Source of the DNA: Robiginitomaculum sp.
GTDB lineage: Bacteria; Pseudomonadota; Alphaproteobacteria; Caulobacterales; Maricaulaceae
Direction of reading: 5' to 3'
Assembly (NCBI GenBank): GCA_030949705.1
Contig: JAUZSF010000026.1
Span: forward strand, 1 to 53,209
DNA: 53,209 nt
Shown here one piece after another: positions 38,355 to 47,581 of this stretch. The position numbers and the translations under genes were made by a program. Below the pieces are notes generated by a model. It worked only from the letters and a program-made list of their open reading frames with translations, searched no databases and was not told the DNA's origin. Within the stretch, counting starts at the first letter, position 1. Every line of letters starts with the position of its first letter.

Positions 38355-38911
38355 GATTTTGTCTCCTTAGAGTCCGTGTCCATTTTCAATAATGCGTCGC
38401 TCATCACCAGATGAGCATCGCTGATCCAGCTAAAAGGCATCAGGGCGCTTTCGGCCTCGCCTTCCAGATCAATCACTATGTTTTCTCCGTCCAGCCCGCC
38501 CAGTACGCCTTTAAAGCGGCGACGGCCTTCGACCAGACGATCCAGTTCCAGCTTGGCGGTATGACCCGCCCAGCGTTCAAAATCTTCAATAACCGTCAAT
38601 GGACGCTCGATACCGGGGGAGGAAACCTCCAACTCGTAAGCCCCCGGGATCGGATCCTCCACATCAATCACCGCCGAGATCGCGCGGCTAAGGGCTGTGC
38701 AGTCCTTGATCCCCATCTGGTGATCGGCGGCGCGCTCCGCCATGATTTGCAGCACTTTGCGCTTTTCACGGCCAAACAAGCGCACACGCACAATGAGCAG
38801 ACCCAGTTGTTCGGCAACCGGCTCGATGACCTGCAATAGCGTTTGCTCTATGGCGGTTTTGGCGCGCAAATCCTGTATCCTGATCTGGCTGACACTTTGT
38901 GGTACAGCCAT
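38351..38911 (-). CDS. rimP: Ribosome maturation factor RimP
   Basis: RimP is needed for 30S assembly. With ATG 38911 the protein has 186 residues: the N-terminal alpha/beta domain (IEPVAEQLGLLIVRVRLF), then DCTALSRAISAVIDVEDPIPG and YELEVSSPGIERPLT, and the C-terminal SH3-like domain. A longer in-frame start at 38953 exists but would translate through the GC-rich hairpin, so 38911 is preferred. It is the first gene of rimP-nusA-ylxR-infB. Confidence 0.92.
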   Translation of the reverse strand: MAVPQSVSQIRIQDLRAKTAIEQTLLQVIEPVAEQLGLLIVRVRLFGREKRKVLQIMAERAADHQMGIKDCTALSRAISAVIDVEDPIPGAYELEVSSPGIERPLTVIEDFERWAGHTAKLELDRLVEGRRRFKGVLGGLDGENIVIDLEGEAESALMPFSWISDAHLVMSDALLKMDTDSKETKS

Positions 38912-38912
38912 G

Positions 38913-38943
38913 AAAAAAGCGGCCTCCCCGGGGGAGCCCGCTT
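38913..38943 (-). terminator. Terminator-like hairpin with T6 run just before the rimP start (possible attenuator)
   Basis: On the minus strand a GCGGGCTCCCC arm pairs with GGGGAGGCCGC (one mismatch, minimal loop) and runs straight into TTTTTT, ending one base before the rimP ATG. The promoter-like sequence lies about 40 bp upstream, so the hairpin is in the leader of the nusA-infB operon. The GGGGAGG arm is also the only good Shine-Dalgarno candidate, so folding would hide it. Confidence 0.7.
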
Positions 38944-38982
38944 GAAGCATCATACCAATGCATCAGCGATGTTGTTGACACC

Positions 38983-39011
38983 TATATAGGCGCGTTTGGG
39001 CCTGTGTGCAA
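38983..39011 (-). promoter_or_regulatory. Sigma-70-type promoter for rimP-nusA-infB
   Basis: On the minus strand TTGCAC (39006-39011), a 17-bp spacer and TATATA (38983-38988). Both hexamers are close to consensus and the position is right for a short leader containing the hairpin at 38913-38943. Confidence 0.6.
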
Positions 39012-39069
39012 ATAGCTTGCTCAGTGAACCTATTGCTCAATTGTGATGGTCGTTATTACCTCGCTGGCT

Positions 39070-39099
39070 TTATCATCATATATATGATATTCTATGATA
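39070..39099 (+). promoter_or_regulatory. Promoter/operator of the RHH-Doc toxin-antitoxin operon
   Basis: The -35 TTATCA (39070-39075) and -10 TATGAT (39093-39098) are separated by 17 bp. The spacer contains a perfect 14-bp palindrome ATCATATATATGAT (39075-39088), and TATGATA repeats at 39083-39089 and 39093-39099, one helical turn apart. This fits autorepression by the ribbon-helix-helix antitoxin. AGAGGAGGTG upstream of the antitoxin start is a strong Shine-Dalgarno sequence. Confidence 0.65.
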
Positions 39100-39128
39100 A
39101 TATAGGATGGTGTTAGAGGAGGTGTCTC

Positions 39129-39353
39129 ATGGCGACCGTCAGAAAGACCATTATCGTTACCGATAAACAGGATGCCTGGATCAAGGCGCAAATTGCCAAA
39201 GGCGGCTATACCAATGACAGCGAGCTTATTCGTGAACTGATCCGCAAGGAACAGCGCAAACAGGCTGATGGTGAATTGAGCGATGAAAGAAAAGCTGAAA
39301 TCGAACAATTTATGGAAAAGCATCACGAAACCTTGCAAAAGCTGGCGCAGTAA
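39129..39353 (+). CDS. Ribbon-helix-helix (ParD-like) antitoxin
   Basis: Encodes 74 residues. The N-terminal RHH DNA-binding domain (VRKTIIVTDKQDAWIKAQI, then TNDSELIRELIR) is of the ParD/CopG type; the C-terminal half (about 45-74) is charged and helical, as expected for a toxin-wrapping segment. Its stop codon directly abuts the toxin ATG. It would neutralise the Doc protein and repress the operon. A paralogue is encoded at 50475-50720. Confidence 0.85.
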   Translation: MATVRKTIIVTDKQDAWIKAQIAKGGYTNDSELIRELIRKEQRKQADGELSDERKAEIEQFMEKHHETLQKLAQ

Positions 39354-39746
39354 ATGAATGACCCGAACTGGCTCACCTTGCGGGTGGTTGAATATATTCA
39401 TGATACCTCAATCCAAAAGACTGGTGGGTCACATGGCATTCGTGACGCTGGTCTATTGGAATCCGCCCTTGCGCGCCCGAAAAATCTACATGCTTATGGT
39501 GAAAGTGACATTTTTCAACTCGCGGCCAGTTATGCTGAAAGCATTGCGCGTAATCACCCGTTTGTTGATGGTAACAAACGAACAGGATTTGCCTCAGCAG
39601 GTATGTTCTTGAGGTATAACGGGTACGATTTGCGACCGGGCACGGGCAATAACCATGCTGATATGATAGAAAACCTGGCCCAAGGAAAAATCACCAAAGA
39701 AGAAGCAGGGCAATATTTCAAAGACCACGCCGATCCTGTTTCATAG
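39354..39746 (+). CDS. doc: Doc/Fic family toxin (death-on-curing)
   Basis: Encodes 130 residues. The Fic/Doc motif HPFVDGNKR is at 68-76 (general Fic form HxFxDxNxR), with the Doc-type N-terminus LRVVEYIHDTSIQKTGGSHGIRD. Doc proteins of this length phosphorylate EF-Tu and halt translation. The usual partner is a Phd-type antitoxin; here it is an RHH protein with no gap between the genes. The motif is complete, so the toxin could be active. Confidence 0.9.
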   Translation: MNDPNWLTLRVVEYIHDTSIQKTGGSHGIRDAGLLESALARPKNLHAYGESDIFQLAASYAESIARNHPFVDGNKRTGFASAGMFLRYNGYDLRPGTGNNHADMIENLAQGKITKEEAGQYFKDHADPVS

Positions 39747-39871
39747 CGGGGGTGAGCATTGAGATACGAGCATATTCAATTTTCATGCAATCCGTTTGGC
39801 GTAGATCAGTTTTGAAGCGTCGCACAACTAAGAGCCATTTTATCAAAAGCGATTAGCTTTCTGCTCCCAAA

Positions 39872-40549
39872 TTACCGGCGCACAAAGTCAAGATAGACAC
39901 AAGGGCGGCCCGCCTTTTTGGCTTTGCCTTCATAACGCGTGGGTACATGATCAGCCGGTGCAATGCGCCAGTCATCGGCGCGCGTCGCGGTCCAGTCAAA
40001 ATGCCCGTCATTCAGAATATGTGCCAAAGCCCAAGCCTGATAATGATCAATATCCGAGGCAAAGCGCAAGCGCCCACCGGGTTTGAGCACCCGGGCCAGT
40101 TCGGCGACAAAATCACGCTGTACCAGACGGCGTTTATGGTGGCGTTTTTTGGGCCAGGGGTCGGGATAGAGAATAAACACCCGATCCAATATGGCATCGG
40201 GCATGGATTGCAGGATCAGACGGGCATCGCCCCGTTCCAGCAAAACATTCTTCAGATCATAATCCTCGACACCGGCCAGAGCCTTGGCGACACCATTCAA
40301 GTATGGCTCAATCCCGATGAGGCACACATCCGGGTTGGCGCGGGCCTGGGCGATCAAATGCTCGGCCCCGCCAAAGCCAATCTCCAGCCAGAGCGGCGTA
40401 TCATCGGCAACAATGTCGGCACGCGTCCTGATGGGAGAGGGCATACCAAGGGTCGGCAGCAACTCGTCAACCAGCTTTGCCTGGCGCGGCTTGAGCGCAT
40501 GGCCCTTGGCGCGGCCATAAAGACGCGGTGTAAACGCCTCAGCCGGCAA
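39872..40549 (-). CDS. trmB: tRNA (guanine-N7-)-methyltransferase TrmB
   Basis: TrmB methylates G46 of tRNA using SAM. Encodes 225 residues: SAM-binding [15 protein letters not shown], then [18 protein letters not shown], which is the family hallmark. The first usable start is TTG 40549, because a TGA lies just upstream in frame and no early ATG exists. It overlaps the end of metK by 11 bp, coupling a SAM-using enzyme to SAM synthase. Confidence 0.95.
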   Translation of the reverse strand: MPAEAFTPRLYGRAKGHALKPRQAKLVDELLPTLGMPSPIRTRADIVADDTPLWLEIGFGGAEHLIAQARANPDVCLIGIEPYLNGVAKALAGVEDYDLKNVLLERGDARLILQSMPDAILDRVFILYPDPWPKKRHHKRRLVQRDFVAELARVLKPGGRLRFASDIDHYQAWALAHILNDGHFDWTATRADDWRIAPADHVPTRYEGKAKKAGRPCVYLDFVRR

Positions 40550-41708
40550 GGGATTTCAGCTCGTCGGCCAGATCGGTTTTCTCCCACGAAAAACCACCAT
40601 CAGCCTCCGGAGTGCGGCCAAAATGGCCATAAGCCGCAGTGCGCGCATAGATCGGCTTGTTCAGGCCCAGACGTTCGCGAATGCCGCGGGGGGAAAGGTC
40701 AACCGCCTCGGCCAGCACCTTTTCAAGGCGGGCCTCGTCGCACCGACCGGTGCCGTGGGTGTCCACATAAATGCTCAAGGGTTTGGCCACACCAATGGCG
40801 TAGGATAACTGAATAGTACAGCGATCAGCCAGATCCGCCGCCACCACGTTTTTGGCCAGATAGCGGCTGATATAGGCGGCCGAACGGTCAACCTTGGTCG
40901 GGTCCTTGCCCGAAAATGCACCGCCACCATGGGGGGCCGCCCCGCCATAGGTATCGACAATGATCTTGCGCCCGGTCAGGCCGCTATCGCCATCAGGGCC
41001 ACCAATGACAAAATTGCCGGTTGGGTTGACATAAAACTCTTCTTCCGGGGGCATAAAGCCCTCTGGCAGGACCGCTTCTACGAAGGGGCGGACAATCTCC
41101 CGCACATCAGCAGGAGTCAGACCCTCGCGATGCTGGGTGGAAACCACAATGGAGGTCGCGCGCAATGGTATGCTGCCATTATAGGCCAGGGTAACCTGGC
41201 TTTTGGCATCGGGTTCCAAGCCCAGGGAAGGATCCGCTTTGCGCGCCGCCGCCATATCGCGCAAAATCTGATGTGCATATTGCAGCGTTGCCGGCATCAG
41301 CTCGGGCGTTTCATTGGTGGCGTAACCAAACATGATGCCCTGATCGCCGGCCCCTTCATCCTTATTGCCCGACGCATCAACGCCCATGGCGATATCACGG
41401 GATTGTTCGTGCAACAGGTTTTCCAGAACCGCATGCTTCCAGTGAAAGCCTTCCTGTTCATAGCCAATATCGCGCACCGCCTGGCGGGCCGTGGCCTCGA
41501 TCTCGTCATCATCGATGTGTTCCAGGCAACGCACTTCGCCTGCCAGGATAATCCGATTGGTCGTGGTCAGCGTTTCGCACGCCACCCGCGCCTCGGGATC
41601 CCTGGCCAGAAACAGGTCAACAATACTGTCGGAAATGCGGTCACAGACCTTGTCCGGATGCCCTTCGGATACGCTCTCACTTGTAAAAATATAGGATTGA
41701 CGGCTCAT
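40539..41708 (-). CDS. metK: S-adenosylmethionine synthetase
   Basis: MetK makes SAM from methionine and ATP. A 389-residue protein with [19 protein letters not shown], the ATP-binding [12 protein letters not shown], the P-loop [16 protein letters not shown] and C-terminal GHFGR. ATG follows GAGGAAG. A perfect 20-bp palindrome lies 20 bp upstream of the start, likely an operator. Confidence 0.98.
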   Translation of the reverse strand: MSRQSYIFTSESVSEGHPDKVCDRISDSIVDLFLARDPEARVACETLTTTNRIILAGEVRCLEHIDDDEIEATARQAVRDIGYEQEGFHWKHAVLENLLHEQSRDIAMGVDASGNKDEGAGDQGIMFGYATNETPELMPATLQYAHQILRDMAAARKADPSLGLEPDAKSQVTLAYNGSIPLRATSIVVSTQHREGLTPADVREIVRPFVEAVLPEGFMPPEEEFYVNPTGNFVIGGPDGDSGLTGRKIIVDTYGGAAPHGGGAFSGKDPTKVDRSAAYISRYLAKNVVAADLADRCTIQLSYAIGVAKPLSIYVDTHGTGRCDEARLEKVLAEAVDLSPRGIRERLGLNKPIYARTAAYGHFGRTPEADGGFSWEKTDLADELKSLAG

Positions 41709-41728
41709 GCTTGCTTCCTCATATCACC

Positions 41729-41748
41729 ATATAAAGATTTCTTTATAT
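41729..41748 (-). promoter_or_regulatory. Perfect 20-bp palindrome upstream of metK, probable operator
   Basis: ATATAAAGA (41729-41737), TT or AA centre, TCTTTATAT (41740-41748), ending about 20 bp before the metK start. Shape and location suit a dimeric ArsR/LysR-like repressor of SAM-cycle genes. It resembles, by my recollection, SahR-type sites in proteobacteria, but no such regulator is in this window. Confidence 0.55.
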
Positions 41749-41865
41749 GATTTTGTGACACACACAAGCCGATCCTGCATCAAAATGCAACGATAATCGC
41801 GCTCACAAACCCTTGAGATCAGGAAAACAGCCCCTAAAAGGCGCGCCGCAACACTGCCGCATTTC

Positions 41866-42288
41866 TTATTCTTCCGGCGTGTCTTCATCCTCGCCTTCGC
41901 CGGCAAGCGCCCGCACCAATTGCAAAACCTGGCGGCGGACTTTGGGGTCCGTGATGCGTGAAAATGCCGCGGCCAATTGCACCCCGTCCGGCGAGTTTAT
42001 GAAGTCATACACCAGCGGGGTCTGGTCATTATCGCCAAACCCACCGGCTTCGGACTCCAAGGCCAGGCCTTCGAAAAAATACTGCACCGGCACATCCAGA
42101 ACTTCGGCCATGCCCCACAGTCGGCTGGCGCTGACCCGGTTGGTGCCGCGCTCATATTTCTGGACTTGCTGAAAGGTAACCCCAAGGTTTTCCCCCAGCT
42201 TATCCTGACTCATACGCAACATCAGACGCCGCAGGCGCACACGCGCCCCAACATGGACATCAACTGGGTTTGCAGAACGTTCTGACAC
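41866..42288 (-). CDS. XRE family transcriptional regulator, alphaproteobacterial metK-linked type
   Basis: Encodes 140 residues, GTG start. The helix-turn-helix is at about 14-70 (RLRRLMLRMSQDKLGENLG, then VTFQQVQKYERGTNRVSAS), followed by FFEGLA and a C-terminal helical region ending in an acidic tail. Genes of this type are regularly found between lnt and metK in alphaproteobacteria. Target unknown; it is not shown to control metK. Confidence 0.88.
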   Translation of the reverse strand: MSERSANPVDVHVGARVRLRRLMLRMSQDKLGENLGVTFQQVQKYERGTNRVSASRLWGMAEVLDVPVQYFFEGLALESEAGGFGDNDQTPLVYDFINSPDGVQLAAAFSRITDPKVRRQVLQLVRALAGEGEDEDTPEE

Positions 42289-42406
42289 TGAATTCCCCGA
42301 TCGTTATTTTTCTTCGCTAGGCTAAACGTATTCAATACGCTAACCATAACGCCGTATCTTTCAAGGCTTACTATCTATATATAACCGATTTGTGACACAC
42401 GAAACA

Positions 42407-43990
42407 TCAGGCTTTAAACAACCTAAACGAGAACACCATGCCTGCCAAGATCAAAAGAATCAGCGATCCATGGCGCGTATAGAGGGTTGCCGGCAAGGGC
42501 CGTGGCAAAGCCGTATCGCTGGCCCGGTCAGCATTACGCCCCAGACGCAGACGCATGCGGCCATAGGGATCAACCACGCCGGCAATGCCGGAACTGACGG
42601 AACGCACCACGGGAAGTCCCTCTTCCAGGGCGCGAAAACGGGCATGATCCATATGCTGGTACGGGCCAGTGGTCGGGCCAAACCAGGCATCATTGGAAAT
42701 ATTGAGGATCCAGGCCGGCCGCCCCTCTTCCCTGGGCGTAAACCCGGCATAGGCAATTTCATAACAGATTTGCGGCGAAAACACCGGCAGATTATCAATT
42801 TTCATGCTGGAGGGTGCCGGCCCCGGCGTAAAACCATCATCAAAATTGATCAACCCCTTAATGCCCAGCTTGGTAAACAGCCCGGCAAAAGGCATATATT
42901 CGCCAAACGGCACCAGGTGATGCTTGTCATAAACGGTTTCAACGCGCGGCTGGCCACCGGCAAAGCTGAGCGCAATCAGGGAATTGCGATAAAGAATTTT
43001 GCCCTCATCACCGCGCTCGCGCCGGGTCAGACCGGTAAGCAGCACCGGGCCATTGGCAAAGGTTCTGGCTATTTTCTCCAGCGCCGGGCCGTCCTCCAGA
43101 AGAAGGGTTGGCAGCGCTCCTTCGGGCCAGATCACATGGCTGACCGTATCCAGAGGCTGGGCCGTGGACAGGCGCAGATAATGATCCAACACCGCGGCCC
43201 GGTTCTCCGGCTTCCATTTTTCACGCTGGTTGATAACCGCCTGTACAATGCGCAGACGCACCCCTTCCTGAACCCCGTTCTGGGCCCCGGCCAAGCGCAC
43301 CGCGCCAAAAACAAAAAACCCCAAAAAAACCAGTACGGACAGCAAAGGCGGCAAAGCCCGCCGCCAAAAGATTTTGTCCTGACCGGCCAAGGCTGCCGGG
43401 GCGGCAAAGGCAAACAGCGTCAATAATGATAATCCCCACACCCCAAACAGACTGGCCGATTGGGAGATCGCCCCCCCGGGGCCCCAGACCATGCCCGGCA
43501 GATTCCAGGGAAAGCCGGTAAAGAAATGCCCGCGCACCCATTCAGCGGCAAAAAACACCAGGGCAAAGACCGCAATGCGCCGCTGATCCAATGTCCAACA
43601 CCGGATCGCCACAGCCCCGGCCAGCGCCCAGATCAGCGCCAGACCTGCCATCATCAGGATCAGGGCAAACGGCATGAGCGGAATATATTCGGGCCCGCGG
43701 CTGATAAAGGCAGCACCAATCCAGTAAAGACCGGCAAAAAACTGTCCATAGGCAAAGCTGAAGGCACGGGCCGCCCCGGCGCGTACAGGATTTTTCCCGC
43801 TATAAGCCCCATCCAACAGCCAGACCAGCACCATCATGCTGATCAGAGTGGCCGGCCAAAGGTGAAACGGGGCCTGCCCCAACACCCCAAAGGCACCAGC
43901 CACCAGCGCCAGCCCATGGGCGCGCCAGCCTTTGAGGTGTGCCACGCGCTCAGCCAGTTCAATAAATTTGGTGTAGAGGTTATTCATCAT
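42407..43990 (-). CDS. lnt: Apolipoprotein N-acyltransferase
   Basis: Lnt adds the third acyl chain to lipoproteins in the inner membrane. Encodes 527 residues: several N-terminal membrane helices (to about residue 220) and then the nitrilase-like periplasmic domain. The triad is visible as Glu in WPEGALP, Lys in DKHHLVPFGEYMPF and Cys in ICYEIAY. A last membrane helix is at the C-terminus. It would acylate Pal, encoded elsewhere in the window. It overlaps corC by 11 bp. Confidence 0.96.
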   Translation of the reverse strand: MMNNLYTKFIELAERVAHLKGWRAHGLALVAGAFGVLGQAPFHLWPATLISMMVLVWLLDGAYSGKNPVRAGAARAFSFAYGQFFAGLYWIGAAFISRGPEYIPLMPFALILMMAGLALIWALAGAVAIRCWTLDQRRIAVFALVFFAAEWVRGHFFTGFPWNLPGMVWGPGGAISQSASLFGVWGLSLLTLFAFAAPAALAGQDKIFWRRALPPLLSVLVFLGFFVFGAVRLAGAQNGVQEGVRLRIVQAVINQREKWKPENRAAVLDHYLRLSTAQPLDTVSHVIWPEGALPTLLLEDGPALEKIARTFANGPVLLTGLTRRERGDEGKILYRNSLIALSFAGGQPRVETVYDKHHLVPFGEYMPFAGLFTKLGIKGLINFDDGFTPGPAPSSMKIDNLPVFSPQICYEIAYAGFTPREEGRPAWILNISNDAWFGPTTGPYQHMDHARFRALEEGLPVVRSVSSGIAGVVDPYGRMRLRLGRNADRASDTALPRPLPATLYTRHGSLILLILAGMVFSFRLFKA

Positions 43991-44786
43991 GATGATGACG
44001 GATCATCAAACGGCGAATGCGCCGGGGATCAGCCTCCATCACCTCAAATTCCAGCCCGGCTGGATGCAGCAGAATTTCCCCCCGTTGCGGCACCCGCCCG
44101 GCCAGCTGAAACACCAGCCCGCCCAGGGTATCCACATCGTCTTCATCCTCGTCCACGACCAATGACAAACCACTGGCGCGCTCCAGTTCTTCAATGGCAA
44201 TCCGGGCATCCGCATCCCATTTTCCCTCGGCAATGCGGGTCAGAGACGGGGCCTCGCTGTCGTGTTCATCTTCGATCTTGCCAACGATCTGTTCCACCAG
44301 ATCTTCCAGCGTGACCAGACCATCAGTGCCGCCATATTCATCCACCACCAGGGCCATGTGCACCCGCGTGCTTTGCATTTTCACCATCAGATCATCGGCC
44401 TGCATGCTGGGCGGGGCAAACAATACCGGGCGGGTAATTTTGCTTAAAACCCTGGCATCCATATCCACCGCGGCCTCGCCCTGGGGCGCCAGAAATTGCA
44501 GGATATCCTTGATATGCACCATGCCGCGCGGATCATCCAGGGTATTGTTATAGACCGGCAGGCGCGAATGCGAGGATTGCATAAACGCCTGTACCAGCTC
44601 GCCAAGACTGGCATCGGCACTGACCGCCACAATATCGGCCCGCGGCACCATAATGTCTTCGATGCGCACCAGATCAAATGCCGTGGCATTGTCGATCAGC
44701 TTTTGCGCCTCTTCATCCAGCGGCGGGGCGGTGCGGGCCTGTTTGGAAAACCACCGGGCAAAAAACCCGGGCACGCGATCAGACAT
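43980..44786 (-). CDS. corC: Hemolysin/CorC family protein with CBS domains
   Basis: ATG 44786 (MSDRVPGFF) is chosen; longer in-frame starts overlap ybeY further. 268 residues: two CBS domains (about 55-180; VRIEDIMVPRADIVAVS, HMALVVDEYGGTDGLVTLED) and a CorC_HlyC domain (about 195-265; VDEDEDDVDTLGGLVFQLAG). The family is linked to Mg/Co handling, though biochemical function is unsettled. Position between ybeY and lnt is the standard one. Confidence 0.92.
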   Translation of the reverse strand: MSDRVPGFFARWFSKQARTAPPLDEEAQKLIDNATAFDLVRIEDIMVPRADIVAVSADASLGELVQAFMQSSHSRLPVYNNTLDDPRGMVHIKDILQFLAPQGEAAVDMDARVLSKITRPVLFAPPSMQADDLMVKMQSTRVHMALVVDEYGGTDGLVTLEDLVEQIVGKIEDEHDSEAPSLTRIAEGKWDADARIAIEELERASGLSLVVDEDEDDVDTLGGLVFQLAGRVPQRGEILLHPAGLEFEVMEADPRRIRRLMIRHHHDE

Positions 44787-45276
44787 CATCTGCCCCCGCC
44801 AAGGTATAAGGGTCATGCAATCCCAGCGCCTTCATAATGTCACGCTCCAGGGTCTCCATCTTTTCGGCTTCCTCTGCCTGTTCATGATCATAACCTTGTA
44901 AATGCAAAAGACCATGTAAAACCAGATGCCGGGTATGGTCCAGAATATCCAGTGAGCGGCTTTGCGCCTCATCCGCACACACCCCAAAGCCCAGGGCAAG
45001 CTGGCCCAAAGAAGGCGTAAAATGCGGCACCGGGGATTCCGGCGCCGCAAAAGACAACACATTGGTGGGCGCATCCTTGCCGCGATACTGGCGGTTCAGC
45101 GCCCGCAAATCCTCATCATCGGCAAACCAGACCTCCACGGTTCCTGTGCGCATGGGACCAAGGCGTGCCTCGGCCGCATCCAGCACATCACGGACAAGCA
45201 ACTGCGCCGTCGCCTCATCCAGCGGCCAGTCGGCACCGGAGATCCGTACATCAATTTCCCGTGGCGTCTCTGGCAT
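44779..45276 (-). CDS. ybeY: Endoribonuclease/rRNA maturation factor YbeY
   Basis: A 165-residue single-strand endonuclease needed for 16S 3'-end maturation. The zinc site H-x3-H-x5-H appears as HLVLHGLLHLQGYDH, and LNRQYRGKDAPTNVLSF is the other family block. The start overlaps the phoH stop (ATGA) and the stop overlaps corC. Confidence 0.96.
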   Translation of the reverse strand: MPETPREIDVRISGADWPLDEATAQLLVRDVLDAAEARLGPMRTGTVEVWFADDEDLRALNRQYRGKDAPTNVLSFAAPESPVPHFTPSLGQLALGFGVCADEAQSRSLDILDHTRHLVLHGLLHLQGYDHEQAEEAEKMETLERDIMKALGLHDPYTLAGADDV

Positions 45277-46229
45277 CAGCCCGTGCGCCCCGCCGCCTCA
45301 TAGGCCGCCACAATGCGCGCCACCAGAGGGTGGCGGACCACGTCTTTTTGGGTAAAGCGGGCAATGGCACATCCCTTGACCCCATCCAGAATTTCCAGCG
45401 CATGGGACAGCCCCGAGGGCTGGCCGGTTGGCAGGTCAGACTGACTGGGATCGCCAGTGACAATCATCCGACTGCCTTCGCCAAGACGGGTCAGCACCAT
45501 ATGCATCTGGCCGATGGTGGCGTTTTGCGCCTCGTCCAGAATGACAAAGGCATGGCTGAGCGTACGCCCGCGCATAAAGGCCAAAGGCGCCACTTCGATA
45601 CGCCCTTCGGCCCGGCGTTTCAAAACAGTTTCCTGGCCCAGGGCCTCGTTCAGGGCATCCCAGACGGGCAGCATATAGGGATCGATTTTTTCGGCCATAT
45701 CGCCAGGCAGAAACCCCAGACGTTCGCCCGCCTCTACCGCCGGGCGGGCAATGATCAGCCGGTCAATCTTGCGACTGGCCAATAGGGCCGCCCCATAACA
45801 CACCGCCAGAAAAGTTTTGCCGGTGCCCGCCGGGCCAACCCCGAACACCAGATCCGCATCGGCCCCTTTGAGTAATTTCAGATATTTCTTCTGGGCCGGA
45901 TTGCGCGGATTGATCAGGCGGCGGGCACGGGGCACATGAAAGCCATCTTTGGCATTTACCTTTTCGCCCTTTTTGGCAAATTGGATGGCGGCGCGCACAC
46001 TTTGCACGTCCGGACCAGCCCCGGTATGGGCCTCGGCAATCAGGGTTTTCAACACCTCGCGGGCACGGCGCTGGCCGTCCTCGCTGCCCTGAAGCACAAA
46101 CCCATCCCCCGGGGCATCAATCAGAACATCAAAGGCCTGTTCAATCAGGGCCAGATTTTCGCTGTTTATGCCACAGATTTTGGCGGCATCGGCAGGGGTG
46201 TCCAGGGCTATGCGTGTTGTTTTGCTCAC
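45276..46229 (-). CDS. phoH: PhoH-like ATPase
   Basis: A 317-residue protein starting with GTG in a GTGA overlap with the miaB stop. A short N-terminal KH-like region is followed by the PhoH P-loop [13 protein letters not shown] and Walker [11 protein letters not shown], with [11 protein letters not shown] and [10 protein letters not shown]. Predicted RNA-related ATPase working with YbeY, with which it is almost always co-encoded. Confidence 0.95.
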   Translation of the reverse strand: MSKTTRIALDTPADAAKICGINSENLALIEQAFDVLIDAPGDGFVLQGSEDGQRRAREVLKTLIAEAHTGAGPDVQSVRAAIQFAKKGEKVNAKDGFHVPRARRLINPRNPAQKKYLKLLKGADADLVFGVGPAGTGKTFLAVCYGAALLASRKIDRLIIARPAVEAGERLGFLPGDMAEKIDPYMLPVWDALNEALGQETVLKRRAEGRIEVAPLAFMRGRTLSHAFVILDEAQNATIGQMHMVLTRLGEGSRMIVTGDPSQSDLPTGQPSGLSHALEILDGVKGCAIARFTQKDVVRHPLVARIVAAYEAAGRTG

Positions 46230-47578
46230 GCCGGGCTCATTGCCTCCGAAACCAGATTGCCACTGAGCGCATTGCGGCCCGATGTGGTGATTTTCACATC
46301 AACCAACGTACCGATCAGGTGCGGGGATCCCTGTACATAAACACTTTGCAGATAGGGACTGCGCCCGCAAATCTGTCCTTCATGGCGACCTTTTTTATCA
46401 AACAGGACCGGCAGGGTTTTACCAATAAGGCTTTCATTAAAAGCAATCTGTTGCGAGACCAGCAGATCCTGCAAGACACGCAGGCGATCGGCCTTGACGT
46501 CTTCGGGCACCTGATCATCGCGCTTGGCCCCCGGCGTGCCCGGACGACGGGAATATTTGAACGAATAGGCCGAAGCATAGCCGATATCACGCACGGCTTT
46601 CAGAGTGTCTTCAAAGTCCGCATCGCTTTCCCCGGGATAGCCGACAATAAAATCACCCGACAGGGCAATATCGGGACGGGCCGCGCGGATTTTATCGATC
46701 AGGCGATAATACATATCCATGGTATGGCCGCGATTCATGGCCTTGAGCACGCCATCAGAGCCCGATTGCACCGGCAAATGCAAATAGGGCATCAGCACCT
46801 CAATATCCCGGTGCGCGGCGATCAGGCCATCATCCATATCGCGCGGATGCGAGGTGGTATAACGAATACGGGCCAGACCATCGATCTGTGCCAGATGCGC
46901 AATCAGCTCGCCAAGACCCCAATCCGTATCCCCGTCCAGCCCCGGCGCCGCCCAGGCGTTGACGTTCTGGCCCAGCAAGGTCACCTCGCGCACCCCATAG
47001 CGCACCAGGGTGCGCACTTCGGTGCTGATCTCCTGAGCGCTGCGTGAATGTTCGGCCCCGCGCGTATAGGGCACCACACAGAAGGAGCAGAATTTATCAC
47101 AGCCTTCCTGCACCGTGACAAAAGCGGTGGGGCCATTGGCGGCGCGTTTTTTGGCCAGGCGCTCAAACTTGTCATCCACGGCAAAGTCTGTGGCCAGCGG
47201 GCCTTCCTCGCCGCGCAGCATTTGCGGCAGGCGCTGATAGCTTTGCGGCCCCACCACATAATCCACCACCGGCGCACGGCGCTGGATCTCGGCGCCCTCG
47301 GCCTGGGCCACACAGCCGGCCACGGCGATTTGGGTGGTTTTGCCGTCCTTGGCGCGTGCCTCCTTTATCTGGCGCAACCGGCCAAGGTCTGAATAGACTT
47401 TTTCGGCGGCCTTTTCACGAATATGACAGGTGTTTAGCACCACCAGATCAGCATCTTCGGCTTCACCAACCTCGTCATAGCCCTCAGAGCCTAGCAAGGT
47501 CGCCATTTGCGCCGAGTCATAGACATTCATCTGACAGCCAAAGGTTTTGATAAAGACGCGCTTTTTCGTACCGCTCAT
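46226..47578 (-). CDS. miaB: tRNA-2-methylthio-N6-dimethylallyladenosine synthase MiaB
   Basis: A 450-residue radical-SAM methylthiotransferase acting on A37. The N-terminal cluster domain begins [14 protein letters not shown]; the radical-SAM cysteines are in [16 protein letters not shown]; the TRAM domain is C-terminal (about 385-445). It lies directly after fur and before phoH, the usual alphaproteobacterial order. Confidence 0.97.
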   Translation of the reverse strand: MSGTKKRVFIKTFGCQMNVYDSAQMATLLGSEGYDEVGEAEDADLVVLNTCHIREKAAEKVYSDLGRLRQIKEARAKDGKTTQIAVAGCVAQAEGAEIQRRAPVVDYVVGPQSYQRLPQMLRGEEGPLATDFAVDDKFERLAKKRAANGPTAFVTVQEGCDKFCSFCVVPYTRGAEHSRSAQEISTEVRTLVRYGVREVTLLGQNVNAWAAPGLDGDTDWGLGELIAHLAQIDGLARIRYTTSHPRDMDDGLIAAHRDIEVLMPYLHLPVQSGSDGVLKAMNRGHTMDMYYRLIDKIRAARPDIALSGDFIVGYPGESDADFEDTLKAVRDIGYASAYSFKYSRRPGTPGAKRDDQVPEDVKADRLRVLQDLLVSQQIAFNESLIGKTLPVLFDKKGRHEGQICGRSPYLQSVYVQGSPHLIGTLVDVKITTSGRNALSGNLVSEAMSPA

Positions 47579-47581
47579 GGA

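Noticed and set aside
34570..38414. Very long open frames on the plus strand opposite infB and nusA (about 500 codons each)
   Set aside because: They mirror strongly conserved genes and their translations have no recognisable domains; long antisense frames are expected from the codon bias.
38975..38990. TTGACA on the plus strand upstream of the toxin-antitoxin operon as its promoter
   Set aside because: No suitable -10 lies 16-18 bp downstream, and a better promoter is at 39070-39098.
41709..41865. SAM riboswitch in the metK leader
   Set aside because: I could not match the conserved core of SAM-II, SAM-V or SAM/SAH types; only the palindrome stands out.
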